Source of the DNA: JAZSMJ01 sp045535815
Lineage (GTDB): Bacteria > Bacillota > Clostridia > Oscillospirales > CAG-272
NCBI GenBank assembly: GCA_045535815.1
Contig: JAZSMJ010000015.1
Location: 1 to 26,992, forward strand
Direction: 5' to 3'
DNA: 26,992 nucleotides
The notes under the pieces were generated by a model, which did not search any database, was not told where the DNA came from, and saw only the letters and a list, made by a program, of their open reading frames with translations. Every line of letters begins with the position of its first letter. Positions within the stretch are counted from its first letter, which is position 1. Positions 1-7,556 of the stretch are shown here, one piece after another. The position numbers and the translations under genes are program-made.

Positions 1-82
1 CTTTTCTTGCGCAGAAAATGAAAAAACAAGATTTTAAAAAACCAAAATTTAGAATTTTTTGTTTGTTTTTATTTGATTTTAT

Positions 83-111
83 TTGACAAATCGAACATAT
101 TTTTGTATACA
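83..111 (+). promoter_or_regulatory. Sigma-A-type promoter of the late operon
   Basis: A perfect -35 hexamer TTGACA (83-88) is followed after exactly 17 bases by TATACA (106-111, 5 of 6 to consensus), giving a predicted start near 118. The 40 bases upstream are A/T tracts that could act as an UP element. It points at the XhlA-like and endolysin genes and is the best promoter in the window. Inference: it starts the rightward late operon, possibly under a phage activator or repressor acting on the leader just downstream. Confidence 0.7.
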
Positions 112-155
112 GTAATTATAACCACGCATAATAGTAGACAAAACTTTAACAAGTA

Positions 156-217
156 GTACCAAAAACTACATGAAGTGGACACAAAAACCACTTGTTTTGT
201 ACCAAAGTGGCCCACTT
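156..217 (+). promoter_or_regulatory. Leader with four alternating AAGTGG/CCACTT hexamers
   Basis: The 5' leader of the first late transcript carries AAGTGG (173-178), CCACTT (188-193), AAGTGG (205-210) and CCACTT (212-217). Each element can pair with its neighbour, so the RNA can fold into mutually exclusive hairpins (173:188, 188:205 or 173:212). The 8-base sequence GTACCAAA is also repeated directly at 156-163 and 199-206. This could be an attenuator or antiterminator leader, or at DNA level an operator with repeated half-sites. The repeats are seen; the function is inferred. Confidence 0.45.
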
Positions 218-251
218 CTTAGACAATCCCCAAAGAGAAAAGGAACAGAAT

Positions 252-467
252 ATGAGTGCAGCTTTAGCTACGGTAATTGTAGGCGCTCTTTCATTACTTG
301 GGACGCTTGCCGGTTCGTTTGGTGGCATGAAACTCATGTCTTACCGGATAGAACAGCTTGAACGGAAAGTGGAGCATCACAATTCATTTGGCGAACGCAT
401 CCCGGTAATAGAAGAACAGATCAAGGTAATCAACCACAGATTAGAAGATTTGGAGAAATCAGCATGA
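252..467 (+). CDS. XhlA-like small membrane protein (holin-associated)
   Basis: A 71-residue protein beginning MSAALATV. Residues about 5-27 form one hydrophobic, glycine-rich membrane segment. The remainder is a charged helix (RIEQLERKVEHHN ... IEEQIKVINHRLEDLEK) with heptad character, probably a short coiled coil. This matches XhlA/haemolysin-type accessory lysis proteins, which sit in the membrane and work with a holin and endolysin. The ATG at 252 is chosen over an in-frame TTG at 192 because AAAGGA lies just upstream and the extra residues are not membrane-like. It overlaps the endolysin by ATGA, so the two are translationally coupled. The r1t-type holin lies elsewhere (7326), so this is probably an accessory rather than the pore-former; that role is inferred. 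Confidence 0.7.
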   Translation: MSAALATVIVGALSLLGTLAGSFGGMKLMSYRIEQLERKVEHHNSFGERIPVIEEQIKVINHRLEDLEKSA

Positions 468-1366
468 GCAAAAAAGTAATTGATGTAAGCTATGCACAGG
501 GAAAGATTTACTTTAATAAAGTAAAGGCCGCAGGTATTGACGGCGTGATTATCCGGTGCGGTTACGGAAAGGGCAATTTAGACGAATGGGCGCAGGCGAA
601 CATAGAAGGCGCACTGAATGCCGGTCTTGACGTAGGCGTGTACTGGTTCTCATATGCTTATACACCTGAAATGGCAAAGAAAGAAGCCCGGTATTGTAAT
701 GATGTAGCGAATGCGTGGAAGGACAGGATCACACTTGGAATGTACTTTGATTTTGAGGGTGATTCCATGAGCTGGATGCGGAAACAGGGGATAAGCCCGT
801 CAAAGGCACTTATAACGGAACTGAACAGAGCATTTTGTGATGAAGCCGCAAGGTTTGGATATAAGGCCGGATACTATTTAAATCTGGACTATGCGAAGAA
901 CTGGGTGGATGAAACACAGCTGTCACAGTATAGAAGATGGTTTGCTTGGTGGAATAACGAATGTAAAAACGAGAAGTGCTATATGTGGCAGTACACCGAC
1001 AAGGGCGTTATTGACGGCGTAAACGGCAACGTAGATATGAATGTTCTTTACGGCGAAGCTTCCGACGGCGGTGCTACTCCGTCTATAGCAGACAAGACTA
1101 CGGAACAGCTCGCAAGAGAAGTGATTGAAGGCAAGTACGGAAACGGCAAGGAAAGAGAAAAGGTGCTTGGCGACAGATACGATGAAGTGCAGGCAAGGGT
1201 AAATGAAATCCTCGGAGTAAGCAATAAATTTTACGTAGTAAAGCCCGGAGACACACTGTGGGATATAGCACAGAAGCTTGATACTACGATTGATAAGCTT
1301 GTTGCTCTAAACAACATAAAGAATCCCGATTTAATCTATGCAGGAGAAACACTGAGAGTGAAGTAG
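464..1366 (+). CDS. Endolysin: GH25 muramidase with Cpl-7 and LysM domains
   Basis: A 300-residue cell-wall hydrolase that should cleave the N-acetylmuramic acid to N-acetylglucosamine bond of host peptidoglycan at lysis. Residues about 3-195 are a glycoside hydrolase 25 domain: DVSYAQG puts the conserved Asp at residue 7, and YFDFE gives Asp96 and the catalytic acid Glu98. Residues about 212-250 (KTTEQLAREVIEGKYGNG ... VQARVNEIL) match a Cpl-7 (CW_7) wall-binding repeat. Residues about 256-299 (YVVKPGDTLWDIAQKL ... IYAGETLRV) are one LysM domain. There is no signal peptide, so export depends on a holin. The start overlaps the preceding gene by four bases. The domain order is normal for clostridial phage lysins. 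Confidence 0.95.
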   Translation: MSKKVIDVSYAQGKIYFNKVKAAGIDGVIIRCGYGKGNLDEWAQANIEGALNAGLDVGVYWFSYAYTPEMAKKEARYCNDVANAWKDRITLGMYFDFEGDSMSWMRKQGISPSKALITELNRAFCDEAARFGYKAGYYLNLDYAKNWVDETQLSQYRRWFAWWNNECKNEKCYMWQYTDKGVIDGVNGNVDMNVLYGEASDGGATPSIADKTTEQLAREVIEGKYGNGKEREKVLGDRYDEVQARVNEILGVSNKFYVVKPGDTLWDIAQKLDTTIDKLVALNNIKNPDLIYAGETLRVK

Positions 1367-1374
1367 GTGGATAT

Positions 1375-1842
1375 ATGCGAAGGGGCAGGCCGAAGAAAAA
1401 TCCCTTTGATGGCAATCAGGAAAAAATAGAAAAGCTTGCCAAACAAGGAAAATCAAATAGACAGATTGCAAAGGAGCTTGGTATTTCAGAATCCACGTTC
1501 TATGCGAATATGGATGCTAAGACAAATGATACTCTTAAAAAAGGACGGAAAGAGATCATTGAAAAGCTTGAAAATACTATGCTCCGGTCTGCCTATGGCT
1601 TCACCAAGACAGTGACGAAGCACGCCAAACTGAAACGTGTGGAGTATGAAGAGGGTAAGAAAGTCAGGGAGTGGGAGGACGTTGTAGAGTATGAAGAGGA
1701 CATTTATTTCAAGCCCGATGTTACTGCCGGAATCTTCATGCTGAAAAACTGGGGTGGATATGCTAATGAACCGGAAGCATTAAAACTCAGAGAAGTTGAA
1801 CTGAAAATACAACAACAACGTGCGGATAATGCGGAGTGGTGA
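1375..1842 (+). CDS. HTH protein resembling a small terminase
   Basis: A 155-residue basic protein. The start follows AGGTGG by four bases. Residues about 15-45 (IEKLAKQGKSNRQIAKELG then SESTFYANM) form a resolvase/transposase-like helix-turn-helix. The C-terminal part has the pattern seen in HTH-type small terminases: a YFKPDVTAGIFMLKNWGGY motif followed by a charged helix. The role would be recognising phage DNA ends for packaging. However, a second and more convincing TerS (P27-like) lies next to TerL at 3377, so this protein may have another DNA-binding role. Its C-terminus appears to have been altered by the HNH gene inserted immediately downstream. Confidence 0.6.
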   Translation: MRRGRPKKNPFDGNQEKIEKLAKQGKSNRQIAKELGISESTFYANMDAKTNDTLKKGRKEIIEKLENTMLRSAYGFTKTVTKHAKLKRVEYEEGKKVREWEDVVEYEEDIYFKPDVTAGIFMLKNWGGYANEPEALKLREVELKIQQQRADNAEW

Positions 1843-1846
1843 TTGC

Positions 1847-2362
1847 ATGACAGAAATATGGAAAGAAATTTACGGATATGATGTTTTGTACGAAATCTCA
1901 AACATGGGGAGAGTACGCACAAAACATCACGGGAAATTTGGTTATCAGAAGGATTATAGATATATTAATCCGATTGATAATGGTAATGGTTACCTGCGGC
2001 TGAATCTGAAAAATAACCACTCTCAAAAAACTGTATATATCCACAGGCTCGTAGCAACATACTTCCTTGAAAACCCTAACGGATGGCCGGAAGTAAATCA
2101 CAAGGACGAGAATAAGCACAACAACCACGTTGATAATCTTGAATGGTGTACAAGAGTGTATAACGCAAATTACGGAACAAAACTAAAGCGTGGCGCCGAC
2201 AAAAGAAAAAGACCGATTATTTGTGTCGAAACCGGAATTATATACGGATCATTACAGGAAGCGGCCGATTCTGTCAATGTTGTAAGAACTGCGATTGATA
2301 ACTGTCTTAAAGGAAGAAGTAAGACGTGCAGTGGTTTCAGATGGAGATATGCGGATGTTTAA
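1847..2362 (+). CDS. NUMOD4-HNH homing-type endonuclease
   Basis: A 171-residue free-standing endonuclease. Residues 4-24 (IWKEIYGYDVLYEISNMGRV) are a NUMOD4 motif. The HNH core follows: His66 in IHRLVA, NHKD at 84-87, HNNH at 91-94, NLEWC at 97-101. A C-terminal NUMOD1-like region (ICVETG ... YGSLQEAA) ends in WRY. Such proteins are selfish homing nucleases that cut alleles lacking the gene. The ATG at 1847 is preferred to an in-frame GTG at 1820 because GGAGTGG precedes it and NUMOD4 begins there. A 7-bp repeat TGCGGAT flanks the gene (1821-1827 and 2350-2356). It is a paralogue of the minus-strand gene at 21952. Confidence 0.9.
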   Translation: MTEIWKEIYGYDVLYEISNMGRVRTKHHGKFGYQKDYRYINPIDNGNGYLRLNLKNNHSQKTVYIHRLVATYFLENPNGWPEVNHKDENKHNNHVDNLEWCTRVYNANYGTKLKRGADKRKRPIICVETGIIYGSLQEAADSVNVVRTAIDNCLKGRSKTCSGFRWRYADV

Positions 2363-3044
2363 TAATCTGTCAGATTTTTACAGATCGAGAGAATGGGAAA
2401 AATTTAGGCAGGTGGTTATAAACGAACGGATGCACGATGATGGTTTTGTTTATGACGAAGTGACAGGAAAACCCATTGTGAAGCAGTATGACATAATTTT
2501 ACATCACAAAATATTCCTGACAGAAGAGAACGTAAAAGATAGAACGATCAGCTTAAACCCTGACAATATTATGATTGTGTCGCATAAGACACATAATCTT
2601 ATACACGAAAAGCTTGGCTATACGAAACGAGAAATCTTCCTTGTATATGGCTCACCGCTTTCAGGAAAGACTACCTGGATAAAAGAAAACATGGTAGAGG
2701 GAGATTTACTCATAGATATAGACAGTATATGGGAGTGTGTATCTGGCTGTCCCCGGTACGTCAAACCGAACCGGGTGAAGTCAGTTGTATTCCGTATAAG
2801 GGATGATCTGCTCGATATGGTGAAGTGCCGGTACGGAAGGTGGAACAACGCTTATATATGTGGCGGCTATCCACTTATTTCAGAACGGGAACGGCTCAGT
2901 AAGGAACTTGGAGCAAGGGAGATATTCATAGACACTCCAAAGGAAGAGTGCCTTATGAGACTGGAACAATGTGCAGACAGAGATAAAGCAGAGTGGCGTA
3001 ATTATATAGAGGAATGGTGGAAGAGATATGGCTTACGGTTTTGA
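2355..3044 (+). CDS. HNH nuclease fused to a P-loop (polynucleotide-kinase-like) domain
   Basis: A 229-residue two-domain protein. Residues about 8-88 form an HNH nuclease: His50-His51 in ILHHK, NPDN at 68-71, and HKTHNLIH (77-84) supplying the metal ligands. Residues about 93-229 form a P-loop kinase: Walker A GSPLSGKTT (99-107), an acidic IDID strand (120-123) resembling the T4 Pnk family, and a basic C-terminal helix. HNH proteins beside terminase genes are known (HK97 gp74) to assist cos cleavage. The attached kinase could phosphorylate 5' ends or act in repair; that is inference. The start at ATG 2355 is supported by GGAG eight bases upstream; ATG 2349 is possible. It overlaps the next gene. 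Confidence 0.75.
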   Translation: MFNNLSDFYRSREWEKFRQVVINERMHDDGFVYDEVTGKPIVKQYDIILHHKIFLTEENVKDRTISLNPDNIMIVSHKTHNLIHEKLGYTKREIFLVYGSPLSGKTTWIKENMVEGDLLIDIDSIWECVSGCPRYVKPNRVKSVVFRIRDDLLDMVKCRYGRWNNAYICGGYPLISERERLSKELGAREIFIDTPKEECLMRLEQCADRDKAEWRNYIEEWWKRYGLRF

Positions 3045-3375
3045 TGATAATAAGAACAAAGTGGAAATGGGCGGTAACAATCTTGGCGCTCAGGTGACCC
3101 TGAATAGTACCGGCGGTTATCTGTCCGAGGATAATATGTATACTTTCCCAGCTGATGGTTATATTGACATTTTCACCACTAAAAAAGGAGTGAATGGATG
3201 CGCCGTCAGGGTGTTTGGAGCTACCACAACAACCGTATCAATCTCCCGATACCTGTGGCAGGATTCGCAGAAAGCGCCGATAGGTGACTGCTTCTTTGTG
3301 AGAAAAGGTATGCGGGCATACTGCACGGCACCTAAGACAAACGGTATCACGGTTAATTACTCACCACTACAATAA
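3028..3375 (+). CDS. Hypothetical beta-rich phage protein
   Basis: A 115-residue protein of unknown function, starting inside the 3' end of the HNH-kinase gene. It is rich in Gly, Thr and Val with alternating hydrophobic residues (VTLNSTGGYL, GYIDIFTTKKG, VRVFGATTTTVSI), which predicts a compact beta sandwich. There is no signal peptide or membrane segment. Its composition resembles small virion surface or decoration proteins, and the stretch YTFPADGYI recalls jelly-roll proteins like the one at 24112, but I see no diagnostic motif. It sits between the nuclease and the small terminase with close spacing, so it is part of the late operon. Confidence 0.6.
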   Translation: MAYGFDDNKNKVEMGGNNLGAQVTLNSTGGYLSEDNMYTFPADGYIDIFTTKKGVNGCAVRVFGATTTTVSISRYLWQDSQKAPIGDCFFVRKGMRAYCTAPKTNGITVNYSPLQ

Positions 3376-3376
3376 T

Positions 3377-3676
3377 ATGGATAGAAAAAAAGAACTTCTT
3401 AATTTAATAGGTGATAACATGGCACTCGTCCCTATGGTGGATGAAATGGTTTATCTGGAAGAACAGCTTGAAATCTTTAGGGCGCTTCCGAAGATCAAGC
3501 TGCATCCGAGTGATCCTGAAAAACAGAAAGCTACTCCGGCAGCGAAACTGTATAAGGAATACTTGCAGCAGTATACGAACGTAGTCAAGATTCTTCTGAG
3601 GGCAACAGGAACGGACGTAGACGATGAAGAATCACCACTGAGAGTGTGGTTTAATGGCAGATTGGACGGCAGATAA
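3377..3676 (+). CDS. Small terminase subunit, P27-like
   Basis: A 99-residue, mostly helical protein directly upstream of and overlapping the large terminase (23-base overlap). It has the P27-family pattern: a helical N-terminus, a HPSDPEKQKATPAAKLYKE motif at about 43-61, a central helix QQYTNVVKILL and a C-terminal ESPLRVWF. In HK97-like phages this subunit binds the packaging site and presents DNA to TerL. Position, size and motif make it the likelier TerS of the two candidates here. The start ATG follows the previous stop by one base, implying coupled translation. Confidence 0.75.
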   Translation: MDRKKELLNLIGDNMALVPMVDEMVYLEEQLEIFRALPKIKLHPSDPEKQKATPAAKLYKEYLQQYTNVVKILLRATGTDVDDEESPLRVWFNGRLDGR

Positions 3677-5372
3677 CTCATACCTTCTTGAATACAAAGG
3701 ACGTGCTGAATCAGGGGAGATCATCATAGGGCAAGACTTATGGCTTGAACTTGAAAATCTGGAAGAGGACATTATTTCAGAACGGTATATCTATAACAGG
3801 GATGATGCACTTCTCCGGATTGACTTCATGGAAAACTGCGTAAGGCTGACGAAATCACCGTTTTACAATCAGCCTATGGAGCTGATGCTCTTCCAGAAAG
3901 CGTTCATTGAAGCAATCTACAGTTTCAAAATGCCTGATAGTAAGCTAAGGCGTTTCAAAAAGATTCTGTTCATGATTGCAAGAAAGAACGGGAAGTCAGA
4001 ACTTTGTGCCGGAATAGGACTTTCTGAATTTTTCCTCGGTAATCCCGGTTCTGATATTGTGGCAAGCAGCAACGATGATGCTCAGGCATCCATAGTCTAT
4101 GACGGCATAGACACTATGCGTTCACTGATTGACCCAAAGTGCCTTGACACAAAACGTAATCAGAGATTCATCCTGAATAAGATAAATAATACAAAGATAT
4201 TTAAGCTGTCTGACCGGACAAAGAACAAGGAAGGACGTAACATAGATACGGCTTTCCTTGATGAATCGCACGAAATGATTCAAAACGTGATTGCGAAATC
4301 AATAGAGCAGTCACAGTCACTAAAGGATGAACCGCTATTTATAAATATCACGACAGAAGGTTTTGTTATTGACGGCTACCTTGATGAAGAAATCAAAAAG
4401 GCCCGGAAGATAATTTACAAAGAAGCAGACGATGAAGCATCCGAACGCTTCCTGCCATGGCTTTACACACAGGATTCCGAAATGGAAGTGTGGACTGGGA
4501 ACAGACAAAACAGACTGTGGATGAAATCTAACCCCACGCTTGGCGTAGTTAAGAAGTGGGAATACATGGAAGAACAAGTAGCACTTGCAAGGAAAAGCAA
4601 GGCTGACCGGATGTTTGTTCTTTCCAAAGACTTTAATATTAAACAGAATGCCGCTGAATCTTGGCTTAACATAGAGGACTATGAATATCCCTGTCAGTAT
4701 GACTTAGAAAATTTTAGAAACTGCTTTTGTCTTGGAGCGGTTGACCTTGCGGAAACTACGGACCTATGTTCTGCTAAAATCCTTATGATGAAGAGTGGCG
4801 ATCCGAGAAAATATATTCTCAGCCACTACTTCATCCCGGAAAGCAAACTGACAGAATCAGACGATAAGACTGCAGGAGCGCACTACAAAGAGTGGCAACA
4901 GGCCGGTGCGCTGACAATCACAGAAGGGAATGACGTTGACCTTGCTGTGATTGCTGACTGGTTTTATAGCTTATATGAGAAATACGGCATCAGATTATAT
5001 AAAGGTGGCTACGATCAGAGGTTTGCAAAGGACTGGCTTAACCGGATGGAATACTACGGATGGAGCAGAGGAAACACGGATGCGGCTGACCTTAACATGA
5101 TTATTCAGAATGCACAGACACTAACAAACGCAATAAAGCTTTGCGAAGCAGATTTCAAAGCGAAGCTTATATGGTACAACAACAACCCGGTTGATAAATG
5201 GTGTTTCGGCAACGCAGGAATCAGAGTAGATAACAATGGCTGCCTGATCGTGAAGATGGAAACGCCAAAAAGGATAGACGGTGCAGTGTGTCTGGCAATT
5301 CTTTACGAGGTCTACAGAAGATATAGAAATGAATTAAAAGGCTTAGTAGATAAGCAAGGAGAAAGAACGTGA
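3654..5372 (+). CDS. terL: Large terminase subunit (HK97/YmfN-like)
   Basis: A 572-residue packaging motor ATPase and nuclease. The N-terminal ATPase has a variant Walker A, ARKNGKSE (109-116), typical of HK97-like terminases, and a Walker B, TAFLDES (199-205), with Asp203-Glu204. The C-terminal RNase H-like nuclease begins around the DLAETTD motif near residue 364, and later acidic positions include GGYDQRFAKDW. It drives DNA into the prohead through the portal encoded next, and cuts unit genomes. The length is normal for the family. The ATG at 3654 lies within the small terminase gene; the end overlaps the portal start (GTGA). Confidence 0.95.
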   Translation: MADWTADNSYLLEYKGRAESGEIIIGQDLWLELENLEEDIISERYIYNRDDALLRIDFMENCVRLTKSPFYNQPMELMLFQKAFIEAIYSFKMPDSKLRRFKKILFMIARKNGKSELCAGIGLSEFFLGNPGSDIVASSNDDAQASIVYDGIDTMRSLIDPKCLDTKRNQRFILNKINNTKIFKLSDRTKNKEGRNIDTAFLDESHEMIQNVIAKSIEQSQSLKDEPLFINITTEGFVIDGYLDEEIKKARKIIYKEADDEASERFLPWLYTQDSEMEVWTGNRQNRLWMKSNPTLGVVKKWEYMEEQVALARKSKADRMFVLSKDFNIKQNAAESWLNIEDYEYPCQYDLENFRNCFCLGAVDLAETTDLCSAKILMMKSGDPRKYILSHYFIPESKLTESDDKTAGAHYKEWQQAGALTITEGNDVDLAVIADWFYSLYEKYGIRLYKGGYDQRFAKDWLNRMEYYGWSRGNTDAADLNMIIQNAQTLTNAIKLCEADFKAKLIWYNNNPVDKWCFGNAGIRVDNNGCLIVKMETPKRIDGAVCLAILYEVYRRYRNELKGLVDKQGERT

Positions 5373-6712
5373 GTTGGTTTACAAAACTATTTCATAAAAG
5401 GCCGAAACCATATAAGTTTGCTACAACACTGGACGGATGGTCCCCCATTTTTTCTCAGTTCGGAACTGACATATATGCAAGTGATGTGGTTCAACAAGTT
5501 ATCAAGTGTATAGTTGATGAAATGAAAAAGTTGAAACCTACTCACATTATGTACAGCGGCGGTAAGGACCCTGTTCCGGTTGACAGTGATCTGCAGAAGG
5601 TTCTGGAAAACCCTAATCCACTCATGACAACGAGTGAGTTTATTGAAAAGACAACCTGGCTTCTCCTGATGAACTATAACGCCTTTATTGTTCCGGTTTA
5701 TGACATTGTGAAGCGTGGTAACAGCGTAAAGAAACAGTATAGGGCTTTATACCCTATCAAGCCTACGCAGGTAAACTTTATTGAGGATACAAGCGGAAAA
5801 CTGTATGTGCAGTTTATTTTCACAAACAATTTTGAAACGACACTGCCTTATGATGAAGTTATCCACCTGAAATATAACTACTCTGTGAATGAGTACATGG
5901 GTGGTAATGAAATGGGACAGCCAGACCATAGGGCGGTTCTGGAAACGCTTGAACTGAATCACTCACTTCTTAAAGGCGTTGCGTCAGCTATGAAAGCAAG
6001 CTACGCCGTGAACGCCGTAGTAAAATATAACACTTTGCTTGATGATGGCAAGACGCAGGAAGCGCTGAGCAGGCTTGAACAGCACCTTCTCAGGAATGAA
6101 TCAGGCATCCTTCCTCTCGATCTTAAAACAGACTTCACACCTATAAACCGAAGTGTGGCTATGGTGGACGAACAGACACTAAAGTTTGTGGATGAAAAAA
6201 TATTACGGAACTGGGGAGTTCCGCTCTGCATCCTGACGGGAGATTATTCAAAGATTCAGTATAGTGCATTCTATCAGAAGGTACTTGAACCGCTAATTAT
6301 AAGTTTTTCTCAGGCGTTTACAAAGAAGCTGTTTACGGATAGAGAACGGACGTTTGGAAACAAGGTGGAGTTTTACCCGGAAGATTTAGTTTTCATGACG
6401 GTAAATCAGGTGCTTCACATGGTACAGCTTCTTAGTAATACGGGAGCATTATATGAGAATGAGAAACGTGTAGCGTTTGGACTGAGACCGCTTCCGGAAC
6501 TGGAAGGCAAGCGCTATATGTCACTGAACTGGATTTCAAGTGATATTGCGCAGCAGTATCAGTTTGGCGATACAAACGAAGCTGCCGAAGGTGAAGGCGG
6601 CGAAAACCAGAACGATGAAGCTAAAGAGCGTGATGGTGGCGTTGACGATGGTGATGCTAAAACAGAACGTGAAGATGAGAGTGATGATGATCACTCGGAA
6701 AGGACGGAATAA
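5369..6712 (+). CDS. Portal protein, HK97 family
   Basis: A 447-residue portal (dodecameric ring at the unique head vertex). It starts MSWFTKLFHKRPKP and shows the HK97-portal pattern: PNPLMTTSEFIEKTTWLLLMNYNAF, VIHLKYNYS, an RNWGVPLCILTG segment and the C-terminal KRVAFGLRPLPELEG. The start codon is GTG, overlapping the terL stop (GTGA), with AAGGAG a few bases upstream. The last ~45 residues are a low-complexity acidic tail (many Asp/Glu, GEGGENQND), probably disordered. It is the normal neighbour of TerL; the protease follows only after four small genes, an unusual separation. Confidence 0.93.
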   Translation: MSWFTKLFHKRPKPYKFATTLDGWSPIFSQFGTDIYASDVVQQVIKCIVDEMKKLKPTHIMYSGGKDPVPVDSDLQKVLENPNPLMTTSEFIEKTTWLLLMNYNAFIVPVYDIVKRGNSVKKQYRALYPIKPTQVNFIEDTSGKLYVQFIFTNNFETTLPYDEVIHLKYNYSVNEYMGGNEMGQPDHRAVLETLELNHSLLKGVASAMKASYAVNAVVKYNTLLDDGKTQEALSRLEQHLLRNESGILPLDLKTDFTPINRSVAMVDEQTLKFVDEKILRNWGVPLCILTGDYSKIQYSAFYQKVLEPLIISFSQAFTKKLFTDRERTFGNKVEFYPEDLVFMTVNQVLHMVQLLSNTGALYENEKRVAFGLRPLPELEGKRYMSLNWISSDIAQQYQFGDTNEAAEGEGGENQNDEAKERDGGVDDGDAKTEREDESDDDHSERTE

Positions 6713-6874
6713 ATGATTACAAAAAACGGAGCAACGGCAGGATTGCAGGGAAAAAGTACAGACCAGAAGCCCGCAACAGCAGAAGTGAACGAACTGTTCC
6801 TTGAAGAGGATACGGGTAAATTTTATTACTTTGACGAAGACGAAACTTGGAAGGAAGTGGGGGCGGGTGCATGA
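6713..6874 (+). CDS. Small acidic hypothetical protein
   Basis: A 53-residue protein (MITKNGATAGLQGKSTDQ to EETWKEVGAGA-like end) between portal and the next gene. The ATG begins directly after the portal stop codon, and its stop overlaps the next start (ATGA), so it is embedded in a coupled run of genes. The middle and end (NELFLEEDTGKFYYFDEDETWKEV) resemble the short beta-hairpin found in phage head-fibre or tail-tip adaptor proteins, where a 'tGkfYyfde..tWkev' stretch is common. No catalytic motif; function unknown. Confidence 0.6.
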   Translation: MITKNGATAGLQGKSTDQKPATAEVNELFLEEDTGKFYYFDEDETWKEVGAGA

Positions 6875-7254
6875 ATTATTTTGACATTTTACTTGCTAAA
6901 AAGCTTTCTGGTGGGGGTGGTGGAGGAGAGTCCTCATATACTGTCATATCTGACACAACGCAGACCACGAATGCGTGGTCAAATCCCATTATAGTAAGTT
7001 GCAATCCATTGGATTATGATGTGATTATTTTTGACATATCAAATTCTGGTGGAGATAAATTTTATTGCATCACTTTTCCTCACGTGTTGCCGCTTGATAG
7101 CGGAGACGGTGGTAACTGTAGACACTATGCGCTTGAAGGAAGCTTTATTGCGTATCCGACAAGATTCTCAGATGGAATGGCAATATTCACATCCACAAAC
7201 GTCACACTGAATGTTAACAAGGTGACAGGAATCAAGTTTGGTGGTGGTTCTTGA
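6871..7254 (+). CDS. Glycine-rich hypothetical virion protein
   Basis: A 127-residue protein starting MNYFDILLAKKLSGGGGGG, a recognisable opening in phage proteins of gut Firmicutes: a short helix followed by a polyglycine linker. The rest (about residues 28-127) is beta-rich with Asn, Thr, Ser and Gly and no membrane segment. ATG 6871 overlaps the preceding stop; an upstream in-frame start near 6847 is less likely because it adds a poorly conserved-looking lead. A structural or appendage protein is plausible from composition and operon position. The function is not known. Confidence 0.6.
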   Translation: MNYFDILLAKKLSGGGGGGESSYTVISDTTQTTNAWSNPIIVSCNPLDYDVIIFDISNSGGDKFYCITFPHVLPLDSGDGGNCRHYALEGSFIAYPTRFSDGMAIFTSTNVTLNVNKVTGIKFGGGS

Positions 7255-7325
7255 AAAAATCACATTTAAAACCTTAAATTTGCAAGTTTTATGCAAAACA
7301 GCAATCTAAAAAGGAGATTTTTGCT

Positions 7326-7556
7326 ATGTGGTATAAAGACAAACACTGGTGGAGTATGGCGGCAGAGAGAGCAATCAGGAGCATTGCACAGGGCCTTCTT
7401 GTTGGTATAGGAGAGTGTGCAGTCATACAGGCGGTGAATTGGAAGTTGGCACTCGGAACAGGGGCGCTCATGGGTGTGGTGTCAATCCTTACGTCTGTGG
7501 CGTTTGGTTTGCCGGAGTATGGAAATACAGGAGGCGAAAATAATGACGTGGTATAA
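7326..7556 (+). CDS. Holin, r1t type
   Basis: A 76-residue membrane protein preceded by AAGGAG. It has the r1t-holin signature: a Lys/Trp N-terminus (WYKDKHWWSMAAERAIRSIAQ), a first hydrophobic segment at about 18-36 (IAQGLLVGIGECAVI), a VNWKLAL turn, and a second segment at about 40-62 (GTGALMGVVSILTSVAFGLPE). A hydrophilic tail follows. It should oligomerise in the cytoplasmic membrane to release the GH25 endolysin. Oddly, it lies 6 kb from the endolysin, between portal and protease. It overlaps the zinc-ribbon gene by 14 bases. Confidence 0.85.
   Translation: MWYKDKHWWSMAAERAIRSIAQGLLVGIGECAVIQAVNWKLALGTGALMGVVSILTSVAFGLPEYGNTGGENNDVV

Noticed and set aside
7279..7297. Hairpin TTTGCA/TGCAAA before the r1t holin gene
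   Set aside because: Only six A/T-rich base pairs and no T run; too weak to call a terminator or operator.
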